Under the pieces are notes generated by a model. That model was not told the DNA's origin and ran no database searches. It saw only the letters and a list, made by a program, of their open reading frames with translations. From Eutrophocola sp965661105 (GTDB taxonomy: Bacteria; Pseudomonadota; Gammaproteobacteria; Pseudomonadales; Pseudohongiellaceae): a stretch of DNA of 64,000 nucleotides. The DNA is taken from positions 1-64,000 of the forward strand of contig CBFICR010000004.1 in NCBI GenBank assembly GCA_965661105.1, written 5' to 3'. Below are positions 53,722 to 63,018 of this stretch, piece after piece. Numbering within the stretch: position 1 is the first letter of the stretch; each line of letters starts with the position of its first letter. A program made the translations under genes and the position numbers.

Positions 53722-54342
53722 TTAGCTGGAGTTTTTTAGCAAGTTGACCTGTTCAAGTAATTCTTCATATTGTAATTGCAGAGTGTCTACACGTTTTTTC
53801 AAATGCTGATTTTCTGATATGAAGTTGAAAAAATCCTGATAGGGTTTGTATATGGTTTTCTCCGATAAATCGTTATATACAACACTCATGGGTGAGATAA
53901 TACATTTATCCTGAATTGTTACACCCGGCATGATGACACTTGGTCCGGCAATAAAACAATTGCTGCCAATTTTTGTGGGACTCCTTTTGATTTTGTGTGA
54001 ACTATTCCCTGTATTTTCGCCTCTTAGATTTAATTTATGGCTGTCATGAGTCCACACATATACGCCAAGACCTATAGACGTATTGTCGCCTATTTCAAGA
54101 TCGCCTGAAGCATCAAGTATTGCTCCTTCTCCTATCCAGCAATTTTTCCCGATTTTAAGCTTCTCAGGAGAGATAATTTTTGCTCTTTCACGCATTCTGC
54201 AACCTTCTGGCAAGCCAAAATAGCTGGCACGCTCCACATCGGTCATACAATCCGTAGCTTTATAGTCAAGAATTTGTTTGCGTAACTCCCAGGGGGTTTC
54301 ATCTGAGTAAACTGAAGAGCTCTTTTTATCTTTGCCGTTCAT
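53722..54342 (-). CDS. Left-handed beta-helix (hexapeptide repeat) acyltransferase
   Basis: 206 aa. Hexapeptide turns run from about residue 58 (ISPEKLKIGKNCWIGEGAI) to 150, with SIGLGVYVWTHDSH carrying the catalytic His region of maltose/xenobiotic acetyltransferases. A C-terminal coiled coil (about 172-203, leucine heptads) is not usual in the family and may form trimers or partner contacts. Probably O- or N-acetylates a sugar in the glycan block. Minus strand, convergent with the asparagine synthase gene. Confidence 0.85.
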   Translation of the reverse strand: MNGKDKKSSSVYSDETPWELRKQILDYKATDCMTDVERASYFGLPEGCRMRERAKIISPEKLKIGKNCWIGEGAILDASGDLEIGDNTSIGLGVYVWTHDSHKLNLRGENTGNSSHKIKRSPTKIGSNCFIAGPSVIMPGVTIQDKCIISPMSVVYNDLSEKTIYKPYQDFFNFISENQHLKKRVDTLQLQYEELLEQVNLLKNSS

Positions 54343-54427
54343 AACTGATTTCTCTGTTGGATACTAATGGCTGGTGGGTTACACGTTTCAGCATATTAAA
54401 AAATTTGCGAATAGAGCTATAAAAAAT

Positions 54428-55615
54428 TTAAATTAGTTTGGAGAATTTATCAATGTAGTAACGCCCGCCCTCCCTGGATTCTACAAAGAATGGTTTCATG
54501 TCACTTGCTGCTTTATTGCCTAAATACTTTAAATCCAGTGGATGATCTATTGCCCACTCTAATTTGCTCGAAAGTTGTTCCAGGTCATCGGGTGTACAAA
54601 ATAGAGCATTCTGTTCATCTTTCCAGGGAGATTGGAGGTTATCTTCTGTTTTAAATAGTAGCTGCGGCTTTTTCAATATGGTCAATTCCTGACTAACGCC
54701 GTTAAAAGCAACGCCTCCAATACCCAGATTACAATGTTTTATATAATTCATCACATCGGTTTTTGGGCCAAGTAAGGTGATACTACCTTCCAGATTATAT
54801 GTTTTGATCATGCCTTCCAGTTTATTCATGACATCCGGTTCACCATCACCAATATAAAAAAGATGGAAGTTCCTGTTATTGTTTTTCAAACTGGCGACCG
54901 CAGGAATAAGATCAAACAGGGGTAATTTGCTTTCAGTTACCTTGATTGGATGAAACCTTCCAATATAGAGGATGATAAATGCGCCGGGTTTTTCCTTTAT
55001 TACAGCACTCATGTCGGCTGGCATACCTGCTGCGCTGTCATCAAGTACCAAATGAGGAAGGCTTATATAATTGGAGGGAAAGCTGGCCTTGGTTCGTGTG
55101 TTCCAGATTGTAGGTCCGAAGCAGTCTAGCGCCGCATCAACATGACGGAAGATAAAACGATTCAGCCATGCAGGCAGGAGCCTGATGTCACTACCCCTGG
55201 CTGTGACCACGAGAGGTTTGCCGGTTATCCACTTGGCAGGCAGTGCCAGTAATGCTGTCAGTGTCCACTGGGCATGAATAATATCTACTTTTCCTGCTTG
55301 TAGAATTATCCTGATCATAAAGACCAAACAAAGTATCGGGAGTTGTAATAAGGCGAGTATTGAGCCTGGATTATATAAAGGTTTTCCGGGAGAGCGTGCT
55401 TTTTGAGCAGACCTTGGTAGAAAATAGGGGAAGCGGATAACCCTGATTTTCTCCCCAATAAGTTCCAGTTCCGGTGAGCCAGGAAAATGGGGAGTCAGTA
55501 CAGTGACATCGGCCTCATTATTCGCATACCCAACAGCCTCACCATATACAAAGCGTGAATCAAACACGTTGCCATCAATATAGGGAAAACTGAATGTGCA
55601 AATTAGAATTTTCAT
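54428..55615 (-). CDS. GT4-family glycosyltransferase
   Basis: 395 aa GT-B fold. N-terminal MKILICTFSFPYIDGN and HAQWTLTALLALPAKW, then the donor-binding half with ILYIGRFHPIKV, FYIGDGEPDV and the LGPKTDVMNYIKHCNLGI region. The usual E-x7-E motif is degenerate (FNGVSQELTILKK keeps one Glu). It has a four-base ATGA overlap with coaE, so it is translated from the coaE message. Acceptor and sugar unknown. Confidence 0.85.
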   Translation of the reverse strand: MKILICTFSFPYIDGNVFDSRFVYGEAVGYANNEADVTVLTPHFPGSPELELIGEKIRVIRFPYFLPRSAQKARSPGKPLYNPGSILALLQLPILCLVFMIRIILQAGKVDIIHAQWTLTALLALPAKWITGKPLVVTARGSDIRLLPAWLNRFIFRHVDAALDCFGPTIWNTRTKASFPSNYISLPHLVLDDSAAGMPADMSAVIKEKPGAFIILYIGRFHPIKVTESKLPLFDLIPAVASLKNNNRNFHLFYIGDGEPDVMNKLEGMIKTYNLEGSITLLGPKTDVMNYIKHCNLGIGGVAFNGVSQELTILKKPQLLFKTEDNLQSPWKDEQNALFCTPDDLEQLSSKLEWAIDHPLDLKYLGNKAASDMKPFFVESREGGRYYIDKFSKLI

Positions 55616-56226
55616 GTTGCCTGTTGATACTTGGCATGAAGATTTTTGACTAGCTTTCTTATATCTTCAATTGGCGCGTCATTTACAATAATGTCATCTG
55701 CTCTTTTATTACGTTCACTTCGACTCATCTGCGATTTAATAATGCTTTGTGCCAACTCGGTTGAAATATTGTCTCTTTTGCCAATTCTTTCAAGTTGAAG
55801 TGCTTCCGGAACATCTATGACTAATACCCTGTCAACGAAATCGTAGTTTCCTGATTCCAATAAAAGAGGAACAGATAAAATGATATAAGGGTTTTGGCTC
55901 TCCTTGATTATCCCTGAAATGGTATTTTTGATGACTGGATGCATAAGTGCTTCCAGCCATGCTTTCTCTTTGTGGTCATTGAAAATTATATTTCGCAGTA
56001 CAGGTCTGTTCAGCTCTTCCTTTTCATCAAGAATATCAGAGCCAAAATGTTTCACTATTTCTTTATAGAGAGGTTTGTTTTTACTGACAATGCTATGAGA
56101 AATTTTATCAGCATCAACGATTTCAGCGCCTAATTCTTCAAACATAGAGCTGATTGTTGATTTGCCGCTTCCAATCCCGCCGGTCAATCCAATAATGTAG
56201 GGAGTCTTTTTGCCACTTTCCTGCAT
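55612..56226 (-). CDS. coaE: Dephospho-CoA kinase CoaE
   Basis: 204 aa P-loop kinase: GLTGGIGSGKSTISSMFEELG at the N-terminus, the DADKISH motif, PLLLESG and a C-terminal RADDIIVNDAP. It performs the last step of CoA synthesis. Follows pilD on the same strand, as in many gammaproteobacteria, and is coupled to the GT4 gene downstream. Confidence 0.96.
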   Translation of the reverse strand: MQESGKKTPYIIGLTGGIGSGKSTISSMFEELGAEIVDADKISHSIVSKNKPLYKEIVKHFGSDILDEKEELNRPVLRNIIFNDHKEKAWLEALMHPVIKNTISGIIKESQNPYIILSVPLLLESGNYDFVDRVLVIDVPEALQLERIGKRDNISTELAQSIIKSQMSRSERNKRADDIIVNDAPIEDIRKLVKNLHAKYQQAT

Positions 56227-56268
56227 GGGATTATTACCGCTTTGGGCTTACATAAAATACAAAGGGTG

Positions 56269-57147
56269 TTAAAGGATAAGACTGTAATAAAATTCGGATA
56301 TTTCGTTGCCCCACAATAAGGCCAGAAAGCCGGCACTGGCTAAATAGGGACCAAAGGGTATCGGTATGTTCTTGTCCCTGCCTTTGATAACAATAAGACT
56401 GAGACCGACAACAGCGCCGACAAAGGATGAAAGCAGAATGATTACCGGCAGTGCTTGCCAGCCCATCCAGGCCCCTAAAGCCGCAAGTAATTTAAAATCT
56501 CCATAACCCATACCTTCCTTGCCGGTCACCAGTTTAAACAACCAGTAAACCCCCCACAGTATTGCATAACCTGCTATGGCACCCCAGACCGCTTCTCTCA
56601 AAGTTGTAATCATGCCCATGCTGTTAACGGCAAGACCCAACCATAAAAGTGGCAAGGTAATGTCATCAGGCAGTAATTGATGATCGAAATCGATCATGGT
56701 TAGTACAATCAGGCTCCACGAAAGAAAAAGAACAGCGAGGGTTAGCCAGCTAAAACCGAATTGAAAAACCACAAGCGCAGTAATTATCGCGGTCAATGTC
56801 TCCATGATCGGGTATCGGGCGGAAATGCTTTCCTGGCAATGACGACACTTGCCTCCCAGAAAAAGCCATGAAAACACTGGGATATTTTCCAATGCAGAAA
56901 TTTCATGTTTGCACTTGGGACAATGTGAGTTGGGAACAGCCAGGTTAAAAGCGGCATCACTTTCTTGAGGTTTGGATGGGTTTTCAATTTCGAGTAATTC
57001 GGAGCACTGTTGTGTCCACTCAGCTTGCATCATAAGAGGCAGGCGATAAATCACTACGTTCAGGAAGCTACCCACCAGCAAGCCAAAGACTATGGAGATA
57101 GCTACCAGTAGCATCGGGTAGGCAGCAAAAAAATCAGTCAATGTCAT
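56269..57147 (-). CDS. pilD: Prepilin leader peptidase / N-methyltransferase PilD
   Basis: 292 aa A24 peptidase with about eight membrane helices. GSFLNVVIYRLP, two CxxC pairs (CPKC, CRHC) in the cytoplasmic domain, and both catalytic aspartates in MIDFDHQLLPDDIT and GYGDFKLLAALGAW are present. It cleaves and N-methylates PilA. Third gene of pilB-pilC-pilD. Confidence 0.96.
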   Translation of the reverse strand: MTLTDFFAAYPMLLVAISIVFGLLVGSFLNVVIYRLPLMMQAEWTQQCSELLEIENPSKPQESDAAFNLAVPNSHCPKCKHEISALENIPVFSWLFLGGKCRHCQESISARYPIMETLTAIITALVVFQFGFSWLTLAVLFLSWSLIVLTMIDFDHQLLPDDITLPLLWLGLAVNSMGMITTLREAVWGAIAGYAILWGVYWLFKLVTGKEGMGYGDFKLLAALGAWMGWQALPVIILLSSFVGAVVGLSLIVIKGRDKNIPIPFGPYLASAGFLALLWGNEISEFYYSLIL

Positions 57148-57186
57148 CAGGCGATAATGCTTTTGTTAATGAGGCTATGTCGACTC

Positions 57187-58416
57187 TTAAACAACAGAGC
57201 CGATCTGGAAGATAGGCATATACATGGCGATCATCAGTCCACCAACGAGGATACCCAGTACCGCCATGATTAACGGTTCCATCATGGCAGTCAGACCATC
57301 CACCGCATTGTCTACTTCAGCTTCATAAAAAGTGGCGCATTTATCAAGCATGGCATCCAGAGCACCGGATTCTTCGCCAATGGATACCATTTGCAGAATC
57401 ATGATGGGAAATATTTCAGTCGATTTTATGGATTGGGTCAACTGCTGACCGGCCGTAACATCCTCGCGAATTTGTAGCGAGGCTGTTTTATAAACGATGT
57501 TGCCGGTAGCCCCTGATACTGAATACAGGGCATCTACCAAAGGAACACCGGCAGCAAAAGTGGTTGAGAGTGTGCGGGTAAATCTGGCGAGACAGGATTG
57601 TTCGATAATATGACCGAAGACTGGAAGTTTCAGCGAGAATCTTTCCAGAGCATACTGGAATTTCTTTGATCGTAATTTTGCCTCTTTAAAAATAAATCCG
57701 GCAATGCCGATGCCAACCAGGACATATAACCACCAGGCGATCATGAAATCAGAAATACGCATAACATACTGGGTGAAAATTGGTAATTCAGCACCGAAAC
57801 TGGAAAAGGTTTCAGCAAACTGCGGAACCACTTTGATCAGCAGGATCGCGGTGACAATACCAGCAACCGCCAATACCGTGATTGGGTAGTTCATGGCTTT
57901 CTTGATTTTGGATTTAAGGGCTTCAGATTTTTCCTTGTAGGTAGCAAGCCGATCCAGCATGGTTTCAAGGGCGCCGGATTGTTCGCCCGATTCAACCAGA
58001 TTACAGAATAACTCATCAAACTGGCGCGGGAACTTCCTGATAGCGTCGGCAAAGTGACTGCCGGCAGAGACATCATCACGGATACTGAAAACGATTTCTT
58101 TCATGCTCGGGTTTTCCAGGCCTTCCCCTACAATTTCAAAGGACTGTACCAGTGGGATACCTGCTTTCATCATGGTCGCTAACTGACGCGTAAAAATAGC
58201 GATATCCATTGGCTTGATGGTTTGCTTGGAGGGGGAAAACAGAGGTTTGGCTTTCTTTCTCACCTTGGTAGGCTTGATACCCTGTTTTCTTAACTGGGCT
58301 TTCGCCATTGCCGCGCTGCTACTGGAGATTTCTCCTTTGGATACCTTGCCTCTGGCATCTTGCCCTTGCCAGGTAAATGTAGACTGTTTCAGGGTGGATT
58401 GTGCGGGGGCTGCCAT
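57187..58416 (-). CDS. pilC: Type IV pilus inner-membrane platform protein PilC
   Basis: 409 aa. Two T2SSF domains (about 70-195 and 275-400) with paired segments LATMMKAGIPLVQSFEI and LSTTFAAGVPLVDALYS, each followed by membrane helices. It converts ATPase motion into pilin insertion. 46 bases after pilB. Confidence 0.96.
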   Translation of the reverse strand: MAAPAQSTLKQSTFTWQGQDARGKVSKGEISSSSAAMAKAQLRKQGIKPTKVRKKAKPLFSPSKQTIKPMDIAIFTRQLATMMKAGIPLVQSFEIVGEGLENPSMKEIVFSIRDDVSAGSHFADAIRKFPRQFDELFCNLVESGEQSGALETMLDRLATYKEKSEALKSKIKKAMNYPITVLAVAGIVTAILLIKVVPQFAETFSSFGAELPIFTQYVMRISDFMIAWWLYVLVGIGIAGFIFKEAKLRSKKFQYALERFSLKLPVFGHIIEQSCLARFTRTLSTTFAAGVPLVDALYSVSGATGNIVYKTASLQIREDVTAGQQLTQSIKSTEIFPIMILQMVSIGEESGALDAMLDKCATFYEAEVDNAVDGLTAMMEPLIMAVLGILVGGLMIAMYMPIFQIGSVV

Positions 58417-58462
58417 CTCGTTTTCCTCTTTATCCTTTCCTTGGTATCTACTATAGCTGTTT

Positions 58463-60166
58463 TTAAATTATGCGGTTAACTTCTGCCAGACTGGTTAGTC
58501 CGCGTGCTGCCTGTTCCAGTGCCGACTCTCGCAGGTTATTAAACCCTGCTTTGTTAGCTAATTCTGCGACCTGGATTGAATTTCCACCATTGATAATAGC
58601 ACGGGAAATTGCTTCAGTAATCGGTACTGTTTCATATACACCCAGCCTGCCTTTATAGCCAGCCAGGCAATGATCGCAGCCAACCGGGGCAAAAAGCTGC
58701 AAATTATCCAGCTGGCTTTTGGAAAACCCCTCCTGGATCAAAACCTGTGCAGGTAATTTTACTGGTTTTTTGCAGCGATTACACAGGGTTCTGAGAAGTC
58801 GTTGGGCAATGACAAGACTTAGTGTTGATGCCAGGTGATAGGGTGCTATGCCCATTTCAATCAGGCGCGAGATGGTTTCAGAAGCATTATTGGTATGTAA
58901 AGTGGAAAGCACAAGATGACCGGTCTGCGATGCCCTCAGGGCTATTTCAGCGGTTTCCAGATCCCTGATTTCCCCTACCATCAGAACGTCCGGATCCTGG
59001 CGCATAAATGCGCGAAGAGAGTCGGCAAAACCCAGGCCTGCAGCCGGATTAATGGCTACCTGGTTTATGCCCTCAAGATGAATTTCTACCGGGTCTTCAG
59101 CAGTCGCAATATTGCGCTCCTGAGTATTAAGCAAGGACAGTCCCGCATAAAGAGAAAGTGACTTACCGCTGCCGGTAGGGCCCGTGACCAGGATCAGTCC
59201 CTGCTGTCTGTTCAGGGCATCAAGATAATGCTGTTTTTGTTCATCGGTAAAGCCGAGGGTATCCAGATCCAGTTTGGTATTACCAGGGTCAAGTACCCTT
59301 AACACTACTTTTTCGCCCCATAGCGTGGGTAAGGTACTCACCCTGAAGTCAATGGATTTGCGTGGCGTTGTTTTGAGCTTGAAGCGCCCATCCTGGGGAA
59401 CACGTTTTTCAGAAATATCCAGTTTGGCCATCACTTTCAGACGTGAGCAGATCCTGCGGCATATATGCACGGGAGGCCTGGTAATTTCCCTAAGCAGGCC
59501 ATCTTCCCTGAATCTTATTCGGGAGCTGTTGTCATAGGGTTCAATATGAATGTCAGACACATCACTACGAATGGCATCGATCAGTATTTTATTAACGAAA
59601 CGCATAACGGGGGTTTCATCAATCCGGCTTTCTTCCTCTTGACTGGTTTCTTCGCCGGGATTTCCAAAAACCTGGGATTGCGAGTCAAGGTAATCCATGG
59701 CCTGATGACGAGGCATCAGAGATGGGCTTTGCTCAAGCAGATCCTGCAGGACTGCATGTAATTTATCTTCTTCAACGATGATCAATTCGATTTTACAGCC
59801 AGTATGAAACTTGATTTCTTCAAGTGCCGGAAGATTTGCCGGATCTGAAGTGCCCAGGTACAGCGTGGACATTTTTTTGAGGAGCGGCAGTACGCGATGC
59901 TTATGAATCAGGTTACTGTCTATAAGCGCCAGTGGCATGGTTAGTGGATCCATCGCATCAAGATCAAGTAATGGATAGCCAAATTCCTGGCTCAGTATTG
60001 ACGCTATCGACTTGCTTTCAAGTATCTCCTGATCTACCAGATATTTAACGACTGATTGATTTTTCCCCGCGGCACTGGCGCACGCCTGTTCAGCGAGTGC
60101 TGTATCCAATAAATCACCGGACACTAACCAGTGAGCGCTGCCATGAATTATCGCGTTTGTATTCAT
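58463..60166 (-). CDS. pilB: Type IV pilus extension ATPase PilB
   Basis: 567 aa. An N-terminal MshE-like domain (about 20-150) precedes the secretion ATPase with Walker A GPTGSGKS (329-336; Ser where Thr is usual), TAEDPVEI, MVGEIRDLETAEIA and a tetracysteine zinc motif (CNRCKKP ... CDHCLAGYKG). The alternate Ser is a conservative change and the enzyme looks active. Divergent from pilA. Confidence 0.96.
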   Translation of the reverse strand: MNTNAIIHGSAHWLVSGDLLDTALAEQACASAAGKNQSVVKYLVDQEILESKSIASILSQEFGYPLLDLDAMDPLTMPLALIDSNLIHKHRVLPLLKKMSTLYLGTSDPANLPALEEIKFHTGCKIELIIVEEDKLHAVLQDLLEQSPSLMPRHQAMDYLDSQSQVFGNPGEETSQEEESRIDETPVMRFVNKILIDAIRSDVSDIHIEPYDNSSRIRFREDGLLREITRPPVHICRRICSRLKVMAKLDISEKRVPQDGRFKLKTTPRKSIDFRVSTLPTLWGEKVVLRVLDPGNTKLDLDTLGFTDEQKQHYLDALNRQQGLILVTGPTGSGKSLSLYAGLSLLNTQERNIATAEDPVEIHLEGINQVAINPAAGLGFADSLRAFMRQDPDVLMVGEIRDLETAEIALRASQTGHLVLSTLHTNNASETISRLIEMGIAPYHLASTLSLVIAQRLLRTLCNRCKKPVKLPAQVLIQEGFSKSQLDNLQLFAPVGCDHCLAGYKGRLGVYETVPITEAISRAIINGGNSIQVAELANKAGFNNLRESALEQAARGLTSLAEVNRII

Positions 60167-60285
60167 TGTCCTTGATCAGGTCGAGTCTTGACTGATCTTC
60201 AGTCTAATACTGAAATGCGGAAATGCCACAAGCCAGGCTCGGGAGGGAGCATTGCAGGAGTGCAATTGACTTTTTTTTCACATTA

Positions 60286-60300
60286 TGACAAATTTTGTCA
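60286..60300. promoter_or_regulatory. TGACAAATTTTGTCA palindrome, candidate PilR site
   Basis: A perfect 15-base palindrome with TGTCA half-sites, about 150 bases upstream of the -24 element. A further TGTCA lies at 60313-60317. PilR sites upstream of pseudomonad pilA contain TGTC elements, so a PilR role is plausible but inferred. Confidence 0.45.
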
Positions 60301-60450
60301 GTCCCCTCTCTCTGTCATCTCTTCTGCACTGCTATTAGTCTGATATTAAACTGTCTTGTGGCTGTATGAATATTGGACAAAAAGTGATGATCATGCCCAA
60401 AAGTGTGATCTACTGCACACTATCACCGGAATTGAATATTTCCTGATTAT

Positions 60451-60466
60451 TGGCATAGTAATTGCT
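60451..60466 (+). promoter_or_regulatory. Sigma-54 (-24/-12) promoter of pilA
   Basis: TGGCAT-AGTAA-TTGCT matches the sigma-54 consensus TGGCAC-N5-TTGCT closely, with GG and GC 12 bases apart. It lies 95 bases before the pilA start, the typical arrangement for PilS/PilR-controlled pilin genes. Confidence 0.85.
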
Positions 60467-60560
60467 TTTTATATAACTGTTTTCTCGCGGTTGCCATTGG
60501 GGTTATGGGTAGCCCAGGCAAACGTGAACAACAAAATTTGTATTTCCTCTGGAGAGTAAA

Positions 60561-60983
60561 ATGAAAAACATGAATCAAAAAGGTTTCACCCTTATCGAAT
60601 TAATGATCGTAATTGCGATCATCGGTATTCTGGCGGCTGTAGCACTTCCTGCCTATCAGGACTACACCATCCGTGCAAAGGCTTCTGAACTGGTACTTGC
60701 TTCCAGTGCTGCCAAAAACTCAGTATCGGAATATGCTCTGGTAAACGCTACCATGACTATTCCAGCTGCTAACGTTACTGTTCAGTCAATCAACCAGGGT
60801 ATGGTATCCAGCCTTTATTGGGCCGGTGCAGGTACTGGTATCGTTGTTGTAGGTAGCACAACTAATCTGGGCGCTGCGGTTCAGCTGACCATGAGACCTT
60901 CAGGTGATGCAAGCCAGGGTATTCTTTGGATTTGTGGTGCCTTGGTAGGAACTCAATACCTGCCTTCTTCATGCAATAACTAA
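60561..60983 (+). CDS. pilA: Type IV major pilin PilA
   Basis: 140 aa prepilin. The eight-residue leader MKNMNQKG is cut before Phe, followed by the FTLIELMIVIAIIGILA helix with Glu5. Two cysteines near the end (WICG and SSCNN) form the D-region disulfide loop. The central part is rich in Ala, Thr and Val with several Ser/Thr that could carry sugars. GGAGAG lies upstream of the ATG. It is followed by a strong terminator and then glycosyltransferase genes. Confidence 0.97.
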   Translation: MKNMNQKGFTLIELMIVIAIIGILAAVALPAYQDYTIRAKASELVLASSAAKNSVSEYALVNATMTIPAANVTVQSINQGMVSSLYWAGAGTGIVVVGSTTNLGAAVQLTMRPSGDASQGILWICGALVGTQYLPSSCNN

Positions 60984-61034
60984 AACTGTAATATTTTAGC
61001 TTTATTAATAGAGCTAATATTAGTAGTTTCAAAG

Positions 61035-61071
61035 CCAGCCCCTACTGTAAAGTGCGGGCTGGTTTTTTTTT
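61035..61071 (+). terminator. Rho-independent terminator of pilA
   Basis: CCAGCCC (61035-61041) pairs perfectly with GGGCTGG (61056-61062), followed by nine T residues. Confidence 0.92.
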
Positions 61072-61116
61072 AAGCTACAATAATTACTTTGGGCCTCGAT
61101 TATCAATACTCATTAT

Positions 61117-63018
61117 ATGTCGAAGAAATCCTGCATTGTTTTTGCCCTGTCCGTTGTGGTCATTTTGTTGGCAACCACTGCAATTTACTGGCAGGGTCTG
61201 GATGGTCCTTTTCTACTGGATGACTATACCAATATTGTTAATTCCTATGTTGCTGATTTTGATGTACAAAAAATTATATTTGCTGTTAGCCACAATGAAA
61301 GTGGCACTTTAGGAAGACCTGTCTCTGTATTGAGCCTGATTTTTTCCGGCATTGTCCATGGCCCCGAACCCTGGGGCTATAAGCTTCATAATCTGGTCAT
61401 TCACCTTATTAATGGCCTACTGATATTTTGGCTATTACAAAAAATTCTTTTCAGGATTTCCCGGGGAAAAGACAAAGAAAAGTGTCTTTTTGTTGCCGGA
61501 ATGACATCTGCAATATGGTTACTTCATCCTTTGATGGTAAGTACTGTTTTATATGCAGTCCAACGAATGGCGCAGTTGGCCACTATGTTTACTCTGACAT
61601 CGTTATTAATTTTTGTAAGTCTGAGGGAGAGTGAAGCCAGCAGTGCCCAAAAGTTCTATCCCATTGCCTATTTTTTATTTCCCATATCGTTACTTATGGC
61701 TATTTTCTCCAAGGAAAATGGAGCATTAATTCCCCTCTATATATTGGCTATTGAAATAATAGTTTTTCAGTTTGGATTTGCAACACAGCTTGAAAGAAAG
61801 AGGATTTATATATTTGAAAGTGTGTTTGTCTTTCTTCCAATTATAGTTGGCGGACTGTACACCCTTACACATCTTGATACGCTGACAAACTACGCAACCA
61901 GAAATTTTGACATGGGTGAGAGACTTCTCACGCAGTTACATGTTGCAGTCTTGTATCTAAAAATGATTTTGTTGCCAAGATTGTCTGACATGGCGCTGTT
62001 TCATGATTATATTGAAATCACCCGTAGCTTTGATCTCGCTACGTTATTGTTGCTGTTGTTATTAATTCTGGCGGTCTTCCTGATTTTCCTGTTAAGAAAA
62101 AAAGCGCCCGTTATTGCTCTGGCAATCGCCTGGTTTTTAGTATCACACATGTTGGAGTCAACGATATTCAGTCTTGAACTAATGTTTGAACACAGAAATT
62201 ACCTGGCAGCAGTTGGGCCGATACTGGCGGTTGTCTACTATCTAGGAAAGATTCCAGACATGCCAAAATTCAAATATTTTAATATCCTGATTTTGGTTTT
62301 GATGGGATTTATTACAGTATTGAGGGTTCAGGAGTGGGGGAGCGAAGAGAATATTTACAGAGTAGCTGTTGCAGAGCATCCTGATTCCCCTCGTGCACAA
62401 ACCCAGATGGCAATTATTGAATATGGATATGGAAATTATACTGAGACATTGCGGCATTTGGATATTGTGCAGGAATTGCTACCTACAGATTTCGGTCCGG
62501 TAATTCTTAAGGCTACTTTTCTGTGTTCTACAGGAACCGATCTGGCGCCATTGATTGATAAAGCTGTTGATATAGCCGGTCAGTATCCAATAACACCTTA
62601 TGGTCTTAATGCGCTAAATACTATAATTACCTCCTTAAGTGATGCTAAATGTCCAGAGATAAGTCCCGGAATGCTCTTGCCGGTAATTGAGGCAGCCAAA
62701 AACCAGTCGGGCAACAAATTAGTTGATGAATTCCTGGCATATCTGGAAGACATTGAAGGAAGTATTCATCTATTATTGGGTAATTATCAAAAAGGCATGG
62801 GGTTGAAATTATCTGCCTTTGAGCGCTCAGGCTATATTCAAATACTGGAGAAAATGACTACTATTCTTTTGGATAACAATAGATTGATAGAAGCTGAGCA
62901 GATTATTGGCTATATGGATATATTGAATACACAATCCCATGGTATTGAAACAGCCGTGTTGGAACCCTTACAAGAAAAGCTGGCTACTGCAAAATCCAAG
63001 GGGGTTGAGAGTGAGTAA
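61117..63018 (+). CDS. TMTC-like GT-C glycosyltransferase beside pilA (paralogue 2)
   Basis: 633 aa. About ten membrane helices (residues 8-400) and a C-terminal soluble helical region (about 415-630) with repeat-like units. The DD pair at residues 35-36 (FLLDDYTN) sits in the first periplasmic loop. LGRPVSVLS, NLVIHLIN, LYAVQRM, FSKENG, LFHD and LELMFEHRNYLA match the paralogue at 45.2-47.2 kb in order. Its position after pilA and its eight-base overlap with a lipid-sugar-type GT2 suggest it glycosylates pilin, comparable in principle to P. aeruginosa TfpW. No homology search was possible. Confidence 0.72.
   Translation: MSKKSCIVFALSVVVILLATTAIYWQGLDGPFLLDDYTNIVNSYVADFDVQKIIFAVSHNESGTLGRPVSVLSLIFSGIVHGPEPWGYKLHNLVIHLINGLLIFWLLQKILFRISRGKDKEKCLFVAGMTSAIWLLHPLMVSTVLYAVQRMAQLATMFTLTSLLIFVSLRESEASSAQKFYPIAYFLFPISLLMAIFSKENGALIPLYILAIEIIVFQFGFATQLERKRIYIFESVFVFLPIIVGGLYTLTHLDTLTNYATRNFDMGERLLTQLHVAVLYLKMILLPRLSDMALFHDYIEITRSFDLATLLLLLLLILAVFLIFLLRKKAPVIALAIAWFLVSHMLESTIFSLELMFEHRNYLAAVGPILAVVYYLGKIPDMPKFKYFNILILVLMGFITVLRVQEWGSEENIYRVAVAEHPDSPRAQTQMAIIEYGYGNYTETLRHLDIVQELLPTDFGPVILKATFLCSTGTDLAPLIDKAVDIAGQYPITPYGLNALNTIITSLSDAKCPEISPGMLLPVIEAAKNQSGNKLVDEFLAYLEDIEGSIHLLLGNYQKGMGLKLSAFERSGYIQILEKMTTILLDNNRLIEAEQIIGYMDILNTQSHGIETAVLEPLQEKLATAKSKGVESE

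Larger units (their letters stand above)
60167..60560. other. pilB-pilA divergent regulatory region
   Basis: 394 bases with the pilA sigma-54 promoter, an upstream TGACA palindrome and a small inverted repeat ATTGCA/TGCAAT (60251-60266). A 67-codon frame (60356-60559) is considered chance. The pilB promoter on the minus strand was not resolved. Confidence 0.7.

Noticed and set aside
58736..60166. PilB Walker A Ser instead of Thr as loss of function
   Set aside because: GKS is a standard P-loop variant and the remaining motifs are intact.
60356..60559. 67-codon open frame upstream of pilA
   Set aside because: It spans the sigma-54 promoter, has no ribosome site and matches no family; best read as chance.
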